From positions 1 through 12,020 of the forward strand of contig CABPSV020000531.1 of NCBI GenBank assembly GCA_902459845.2: a stretch of DNA of 12,020 bases. Reading direction: 5' to 3'. The notes under the pieces are model-generated. The model did no database searches. It was not told the DNA's origin and was given only the letters and a program-made list of their open reading frames with translations. The position numbers and the translations under genes are program-made. Position 1 is the first letter of the stretch. Every line of letters starts with the position of its first letter. Positions 9,013-12,020 of this stretch are shown here, one piece after another. This DNA comes from Hepatocystis sp. ex Piliocolobus tephrosceles (lineage: Eukaryota; Apicomplexa; Aconoidasida; Haemosporida; Plasmodiidae).

Positions 9013-9305
9013 ACATTTAATTTATAGGAGTGAACCGAAACGGCAGTACACATACGCATATATATGTACATGTATATGTATATTGGATAAGTACCAGTTA
9101 TGTTAGTTTGGTTTTTGTTAGATTCTTCATTTTTTTGTTTTAAATTATGTTCGATATTTTTTAATTTTTCTTTGTATATTTTTTGCCATCTAATTTTTAT
9201 AGCCTCTAAGATGCGTACATTATAAAAGTCACTACAGTTTTTTATCGTATTGTCAATTATTTTATTGTGTAATTCCTCAAGTTCTTCTTCTTTTGTTAAT
9301 GACAT
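8050..9305 (-). CDS. Transcription initiation factor TFIIA large (alpha/beta) subunit (5 exons, 179 aa)
   Basis: TFIIA binds TBP on promoter DNA and stabilises the Pol II preinitiation complex. Exons: 9305-9095, 8940-8830, 8631-8540, 8354-8283, 8103-8050 (TAG stop). All introns are GT..AG and phases are consistent (1, 1, 0, 0). The N-terminal part, ELHNKIIDNTIKN with ILEAIKIRWQKIYKEKL (residues 11-48, W40), matches the alpha-chain four-helix-bundle segment with its conserved LKxxWxxKL pattern. A short acidic linker (six Asp in a row near residue 78, then EFEDAEVEE) follows. The C-terminus gives DNIIVGICDKI (129-139), then NWKIKLKGGLMKVDGKEMFF (151-170) and GDLEF at the end. This is the beta-chain barrel: NxWKxxLKxGxMxxxGxxxxF...G(D/E)xEW. 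The linker is much shorter than in yeast or human, and the last residue is Phe where Trp is usual. The small gamma subunit is not in the window. The exons are invisible as long ORFs, but together the match is hard to get by chance. Confidence 0.87.
8632..8829 (-). repeat. TFIIA-gene intron 2 with long (TA)n microsatellite
   Basis: A 198-bp phase-1 intron (donor GTTTGA, acceptor TTTTTTTAG). It carries an uninterrupted (TA)n run at about 8656-8705 next to an A-run on the plus strand, which is a poly(T) tract beside the acceptor in the transcript. The acidic exons on both sides are not repetitive. Confidence 0.85.
8941..9094 (-). repeat. TFIIA-gene intron 1 with (TA)n microsatellite
   Basis: A 154-bp phase-1 intron (donor GTACTT, acceptor CTTTAAG) holding (TA)n at about 8966-9004 and a short TATATGTACATGTATATG near-palindrome at about 9060-9077. 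Removing it joins the helical alpha segment to the acidic linker in frame. Confidence 0.82.
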
Positions 9306-9705
9306 GTTTTTTATATTTTTATTAAGTTTGTTATAGTTAATTTAAACTTAGGTAGTATGCATAATTTTTTTTTTTTATTTTATTTTTATTTTTTTTTTTT
9401 TGTTACTCAGAAACAATATAAATGTATACAAAAATTTGTTAACATATGGGTCAACAGTTGTTTGTACAAAACTATATGTGTATAATTATAAATTTTACTT
9501 TTTGTTATATATGTTTAGACATGTGTTTGTGAATGTATGTCCGTATATACATACATACATACATACGATACGTACATGTATATATAATTAGTAGAAAGGT
9601 ATATTATTATTTCTATTGAGTAAATTGATAATGTGACATAACTCAGAACGAACCAAGTAGCAGGGACGTGTGTAAGTAATTTATTTAATATATTTATGAA
9701 AAATA

Positions 9706-9737
<32 letters not shown>

Positions 9738-9861
9738 CCGCAAATTTTATAAATCAGAAAAATAAAAAAAAAGTTAATACTATGAAAGGCACAAAAATAT
9801 ATAAACGTAAGTTATGTGTTATTAACCAATTTGAAAAAAATTACAAAAGTGTACAATGTAA

Positions 9862-9902
9862 ATTATATATTCCATATATATTATATATATATGGAATATA
9901 AT
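9862..9902. repeat. AT-rich inverted repeat
   Basis: Arms containing TTCCATATATA and TATATATGGAA face each other around a short AT centre, with extra pairing outside the arms (ATTATA / TATAAT type). It could form a hairpin or cruciform. It stands out from plain (TA)n because of the matched GG/CC steps in both arms. Confidence 0.75.
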
Positions 9903-10010
9903 CGTTCCAAATTTTATGAACTTAATTTATTCTTTTTAAAAATTGTACAATCTTAAAAATGTTATGTTTTCTTATAATCCTTTTAGTCTGTTTAAACCTT
10001 TTTGTCAATC

Positions 10011-10130
10011 AACCTTTTTTAACCTTTCTTAATCTTTTCAAATCTTTTTTAATCTTTTCAAATCTTTTTCAATCTTTTCAAATCTTTTTCAATCTTTTTT
10101 AATCTTTTTTAATCTTTTTTAATCTGCTTT
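10011..10130. repeat. Array of twelve decamers AATCTTTTTT-type (phased T-tracts)
   Basis: Decamers begin at 10011, 10021, 10031 and so on to 10121 with no slip in register. The variants are AACCTTTTTT, AATCTTTTCA, AATCTTTTTC and AATCTTTTTT. Each contains a T4-T6 run, so on the minus strand A-tracts recur every 10 bp for about 120 bp, close to one per helical turn. The array lies about 700-830 bp upstream of the TFIIA start codon. Confidence 0.96.
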
Positions 10131-10197
10131 TTTTTTCTTATTCACAATTGTAGTATATATATATATATATATTTTTTTTTTTCTTAAAAACGGCCTT

Positions 10198-10240
<43 letters not shown>

Positions 10241-10569
10241 TTTGAAAAAAAATGAACACATTTACAAGCGCCTAAGAAAGTATATACATAATTATATATG
10301 TGTTGAAATAATTATATATATGTTGACATAAATTAAACATTGTTTTTAAGGTAACATAAGTGTTGAATTGTGTCAAAATTGCGAACTGTGACAAAACGTT
10401 TAATTTTTTTTTTTTTTTTTTTTTTTTATAAAAATATTTTTAATGAGTTTGTTAAAAAAAAGAAAAAATGAAATGACGAAGTTTTAATCGAAAATACTGT
10501 TTTTTGAAGACAAAGGAAAAAAAAGAAAATGCATGCTTTGCAAAATTAGTAAAAAAAAAAGTAGATATT

Positions 10570-10601
<32 letters not shown>

Positions 10602-10761
10602 CATAGATGCATATATGTTAATGCAATAAAATATATATGTTTTGCAAACATACAGGAACATAAAAGTTACATATAAGCGCAAGCATTGTAAGTGTAAACG
10701 TGCTTCAGAATTATTAGTGTAAACATGAATAAGCTCATATATAATTGTACAGACTTAAGAA

Positions 10762-10818
<57 letters not shown>

Positions 10819-11071
10819 ACATATGTATACCTATGTATATAGTATGAGTATGCTGTCATGTTACAATATACATATATACATACATGCACATGCATATAAT
10901 TTTTTTTCCTTTTTTTCCATTCATATATAAAAATAATTGTCAATGTGTAAACATACATATGCATATCTATTTTTTTAATATAACTATATTGTGCCACTTA
11001 TTCTTGTAATAAAAGCAAAATTCCATGCAGTAATATTTGTAGTATACATTATACATGTTTGTGTATAAAAA

Positions 11072-11196
11072 CTTATATATACATATTTATATACATATTT
11101 GTATATACACATTTATATATACATTGATATACACATTTATATACACATTTATATACACATTTATATACACATTTATATATACACATTTATATATAC

Positions 11197-11200
<4 letters not shown>
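11072..11200. repeat. 12-bp minisatellite ACACATTTATAT-type
   Basis: Imperfect tandem copies of a 12-bp unit (ACACATTTATAT with TACATATTTATA and TACATTGATAT variants), followed immediately by a long A run. The translated peptide (IYTF-type repeat) is a by-product of the DNA repeat. Confidence 0.88.
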
Positions 11201-11251
<51 letters not shown>

Positions 11252-11640
11252 TTAAACATAGTTAAATATAGTTAAACTGTGATGTTGTTATTTTGTCATT
11301 TTTTTTATATTACCATGTTGTTATGTGTTCACGTTATCATATCATGTTTCTAAACTGTTAATTTTTTTTATACCCCTCTCTTTATTATGCTATTATCATT
11401 TTACAATTATAATTTGATATATATTCAAATTTTACTTTTTTTTTTCTTTTTATTCATAAAATATATATATTTATATAAAACACAATTATGCATTATTATA
11501 ATAAAAAAAAAAAAAAAAATAAATAAATAAACACAAGTAATATAAGTGAATAATGTTATATGTATAGTACTTGAAAAGGTAAACAATAAAAGACTGTAAT
11601 AAATGACTGTATAAACAAGTTTAAAACAAATTTTACCTAC

Positions 11641-11776
11641 TTAAGAAAATAAATCTTCGTAGTTTGTATTATCAACTACACTACTTAAAAATGAATAAGT
11701 TAACGTGTCACAAATAAAATTGTTGTTGTTGCTGTTACGTAAAAGTTGGAAAATTTGTCTGTTAATAATTTCATTC
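11641..11776 (-). CDS. Last coding exon of an unrecognised gene (3' partial)
   Basis: The exon begins after a TTTTTTTAG acceptor (AG at 11778-11777) and runs 45 codons in frame to a TAA stop at 11643-11641. It enters with one base of a split codon. The peptide starts NEIINRQIFQLLRNS, has four Asn in a row, then FICDTLTYSFLSSVVDN and ends NYEDLFS. It has mixed composition, with Cys, Asp, Ser and Leu, unlike the homopolymer translations around it. I do not recognise the family. The upstream part of the gene lies beyond the right edge; intervening sequence 11893-11777 has a perfect GTAAGT donor at its 5' end. The call as an exon rests on frame length plus both splice signals. Confidence 0.62.
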
Positions 11777-11893
11777 CTAAAAAAAAAAAAAAAAATAAAA
11801 TAAAAAAAAATAATATGTTTGTGTGTGTGTACTTATACAAATTCAATGATTAAATGGATAAACAAAAACAAACATGTAATTATACATACTTAC

Positions 11894-11917
11894 ACAAGTT
11901 TATAAATATGCACATAA
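11894..11917 (-). CDS. Possible small penultimate exon of the same gene
   Basis: A candidate acceptor TGTTAG (AG at 11919-11918) and a consensus donor GTAAGT (from 11893) bracket 24 nt. Read in the phase needed by the last exon, it gives YVHIYKL and then a split Val codon (GT plus G) into NEII. The same frame stays open further upstream towards the poly(T) block, so the exon could be longer. Tentative: only the donor is strong. Confidence 0.35.
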
Positions 11918-11948
11918 CTAACATTATAACAACGTAAATAACAATTGC

Positions 11949-11949
<1 letters not shown>

Positions 11950-12020
<71 letters not shown>
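11950..12020. repeat. 71-nt uninterrupted T run to window edge
   Basis: A pure T homopolymer runs from 11950 to the last base and probably beyond. On the coding strand it is poly(A), upstream of the possible small exon, so it is not an acceptor pyrimidine tract. Its true length is doubtful, since such runs are often mis-sized in assemblies. Confidence 0.95.

Larger units (their letters stand above)
9306..11640. other. 2.3-kb intergenic region without recognisable genes
   Basis: This is the longest gene-free stretch. It must hold the 3' UTR of the gene ending at 11641 and the promoter/5' leader of the TFIIA gene. It contains a (CATA)n run (about 9548-9567), poly(A) (about 9710-9737 and 10203-10237), an inverted repeat (about 9862-9902), the phased decamer array (10011-10130), poly(T) (about 10404-10427), (TA)n runs (about 10577-10600 and 10766-10814), a 12-bp minisatellite (11072-11200) and a roughly 38-nt A run (11212-11249). 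Predicted peptides here are repeat translations. A non-coding or 5'-UTR exon cannot be excluded. Confidence 0.8.

Noticed and set aside
10530..10536. TGCATGC, the core of a known ApiAP2 (sporozoite AP2) binding site
   Set aside because: A single 7-bp match in intergenic DNA has too little information, and it is far from a start codon.
10745..11255. Several overlapping small frames made of Tyr/Ile/His
   Set aside because: They are translations of (TA)n, CATA-type and 12-bp repeats on both strands and have no non-repetitive core.
1..12020. tRNA, rRNA or transposase genes
   Set aside because: I saw no cloverleaf-like G+C-rich blocks with tRNA boxes, no rRNA-like sequence and no transposase motifs on either strand by eye; a covariance-model scan was not possible.

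Overview
The window looks like nuclear DNA of a malaria parasite (Plasmodium or a close haemosporidian). It is extremely A+T-rich, carries long poly(A)/poly(T) and (TA)n tracts in introns and intergenic DNA, has short AT-rich GT..AG introns, and encodes Asn/Lys-rich proteins. It also holds an apicoplast-type cysteine desulfurase with a bipartite leader. The species cannot be fixed from the sequence alone.

All five protein genes I can support lie on the minus strand, so the window reads right to left. From high to low coordinates: (i) the 3' end of an unrecognised gene (last exon 11776-11641, possibly a tiny exon before it); (ii) a five-exon gene (9305-8050) whose spliced 179-aa product matches the large (alpha/beta) subunit of TFIIA; (iii) a ten-exon gene (7143-4132) whose spliced 456-aa product has the layout of protoporphyrinogen oxidase (PPO, haem pathway); (iv) a two-exon gene (3818-1936) for SufS, the apicoplast cysteine desulfurase of Fe-S cluster assembly; (v) the 5' part of a large intronless reading frame (1038 to beyond position 1) for an unidentified protein, possibly an organellar helical-repeat protein. 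Most of (ii), (iii) and (v) is not visible as long single-frame ORFs and was rebuilt exon by exon, using splice sites, reading phase and family motifs.

The genes are separated by 0.3-2.3 kb of low-complexity DNA. Notable elements are a 10-bp phased T-tract array (10011-10130) upstream of the TFIIA gene, a 10-bp phased C/T tract (7367-7487) upstream of PPO, and two relatively G+C-rich minisatellites inside PPO introns (28-bp unit at 5903-6084; 16-bp unit at 6534-6657). A 9/18-bp codon repeat in sufS encodes an Asn-Asp-Ile tract.

Functionally, SufS supplies sulfur in the plastid and PPO performs the penultimate step of haem synthesis in the mitochondrion, while the TFIIA subunit acts in nuclear Pol II initiation. 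They are separate eukaryotic genes; nothing here suggests an operon. No RNA genes, transposons, CRISPR arrays or prokaryotic signals were seen.
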